Below are positions 63,119 to 64,000 of a stretch of DNA of 64,000 nucleotides, piece after piece (positions within the stretch are counted from its first letter, which is position 1; every line of letters starts with the position of its first letter). The position numbers and the translations under genes were made by a program. Source of the stretch: Pseudomonas antarctica. GTDB taxonomy: Bacteria > Pseudomonadota > Gammaproteobacteria > Pseudomonadales > Pseudomonadaceae. The notes under the pieces are model-generated. The model was not told where the DNA came from. It ran no database searches and saw only the letters and a program-made list of their open reading frames with translations. The stretch is from positions 1 through 64,000 of the forward strand of contig NZ_UYXQ01000019.1 of the NCBI RefSeq assembly GCF_900624995.1, read 5' to 3'.

Positions 63119-64000
63119 GCTTGGATTACCGCACCGTTGGCACCTCGCCGCAATCGGGCATCAGCCGCCAGGTGTACGCGCTGGAGAATGCCCTGCGCAC
63201 CCTGCCGGAGGTGGAACTTACCCGGTTTACCGTGGCGCCCCTGGGTGATGAAACCCGCTTAAAGGCCCTCTGCCCGGCCTGGGGCTGTGCAAAAACCGCG
63301 ATGCATCAACCGCACAATCGCCTGCGTTTTGAAGCGGGCTTTTTGCCGCGTGCACTGCGTGAACAGCAGATCGACCTGTACATCAGCACCTTCAATATGG
63401 GCCTGCCATTGCCACCCAAACCCAAAGGGTTGCGCACCGTGGTGCTGCTGCATGATCTGTTCCAGATCACCCTGAACAACTACCACGCCAACCGTTTGAA
63501 AGCGCGGATCTACAAAACCAGTGATCGGCTGTCGATCGCTTATGCAGTAAACAGCGCCGACCGAGTGTGGACGCCTTCGCACTACAGCGCGGATGAAACC
63601 GCGCGGCTGTTCCCCAAGGCGGCGGGCAAGATCCGTGTGCTACCCAATCAGGTTGATGGGTTTGTTGAATTGGCGGCGGACCTCACGGCGCGCCAACTGC
63701 CCCAGCGTTACTGGCTGATGGTAGGCACCCGTGAATTGCGCAAAAACGTGCCGTTCCTGGTGGACGCCTGGCAGCAAGCGCGTGGCCTGTCACCCGGCGT
63801 GCCGGAGTTGGTGCTGGTGGGCAGCCTCGACCATTTGCCTGAAGCCCAACGCAACCTGCCAGGGATTCGCGCCTTGAGCGGTGTGTCGGATGCCGAGCTG
63901 CACGCGCTGTACCGCCGCGCCGCGCGCCTGTGGCAGCCGTCTTATGCCGAAGGTTTTGGTTTACCCGTGATCGAAGCCTTGAGCGTGGGCACGCCGGTGG
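63109..64000 (+). CDS. pslI: Glycosyltransferase family 4 PslI (partial)
   Basis: The frame is open to the window edge (297 codons visible). It begins MRIGLDYRTVGTSPQSGISR, the PslI-type opening, with VVLLHDLF, VWTPSHYSADETARLF, YWLMVGTRELRKNVPFLVDA and the GT4 loop PSYAEGFGLPVIEALSVGTPV at the cut end. AAAAGGAG lies 6 bp before the ATG, which overlaps the pslH stop. About 70 residues should follow outside the window. Confidence 0.92.
   Translation, partial: MRIGLDYRTVGTSPQSGISRQVYALENALRTLPEVELTRFTVAPLGDETRLKALCPAWGCAKTAMHQPHNRLRFEAGFLPRALREQQIDLYISTFNMGLPLPPKPKGLRTVVLLHDLFQITLNNYHANRLKARIYKTSDRLSIAYAVNSADRVWTPSHYSADETARLFPKAAGKIRVLPNQVDGFVELAADLTARQLPQRYWLMVGTRELRKNVPFLVDAWQQARGLSPGVPELVLVGSLDHLPEAQRNLPGIRALSGVSDAELHALYRRAARLWQPSYAEGFGLPVIEALSVGTPV

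Overview
The window is a gene-dense, GC-rich stretch of a Pseudomonas chromosome, most likely the P. fluorescens group. Evidence is the gene content (selD, sstT, trhP, bqsRS, codBA, fecIRA, psl), Pseudomonas-type REP hairpins with a GTGGGAGC...GCTCCCAC core, and an HrpL-type promoter set. No rRNA, tRNA, CRISPR array or intact insertion sequence was seen.

Layout. 1-11.5 kb is housekeeping: selD (cut by the left edge), a TerC-family protein, a small lipoprotein, an NhaR-type regulator, an MFS exporter, sstT, DUF1993, YceH, a shikimate dehydrogenase-like enzyme, three small proteins, an AI-2E family transporter and trhP. 11.5-20.1 kb is sensory: a flgE remnant, two chemoreceptors, a YuiF-type antiporter, and a tightly overlapping PepSY-PepSY-bqsR-bqsS operon. 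20.2-26.7 kb holds a patatin-like hydrolase, queD, a decayed GNAT, a NUDIX hydrolase and a cytosine operon (codB-pucR-codA) preceded by a candidate sigma-54 promoter and an NtrC-like dyad.

26.7-38 kb is the most unusual part. First comes an orphan type VI secretion cassette (VgrG, DUF4123 adaptor, lipoprotein, class 3 lipase). Next are a DapF-like protein lacking both catalytic cysteines and an MFS transporter. Then follow four small genes under three hrp-box promoters. Three of the four encoded proteins share a repeated EF-hand-like helical module, and no type III apparatus gene is present. This locus is the best candidate for an undescribed system: a detached HrpL-regulated set of secreted HrpK-like proteins.

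38-45.3 kb contains fecA-fecR-fecI (ferric citrate uptake), an IS3 relic, a patatin-like protein, and a yedZ1-yedY1-mrpX set. The last matches the known periplasmic methionine-sulfoxide repair system built on a methionine-rich peptide. 45.5-52.2 kb holds an SDR dehydrogenase overlapping a GH15 hydrolase, an in-frame chimera of isochorismatase and GNAT fragments, an alpha/beta hydrolase, a GlxA-type regulator divergent from an inhA gene broken by an amber stop, and a LysE exporter. After a long AT-rich leader, 52.7-64 kb is the Psl exopolysaccharide operon pslA-pslI (pslI cut by the right edge), with overlapping or closely spaced genes.

The broken genes (GNAT, chimera, inhA, flgE, IS3) cluster around the accessory modules and suggest ongoing gene turnover there. 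All functions come from recognising motifs and gene order by eye; no database search was run.
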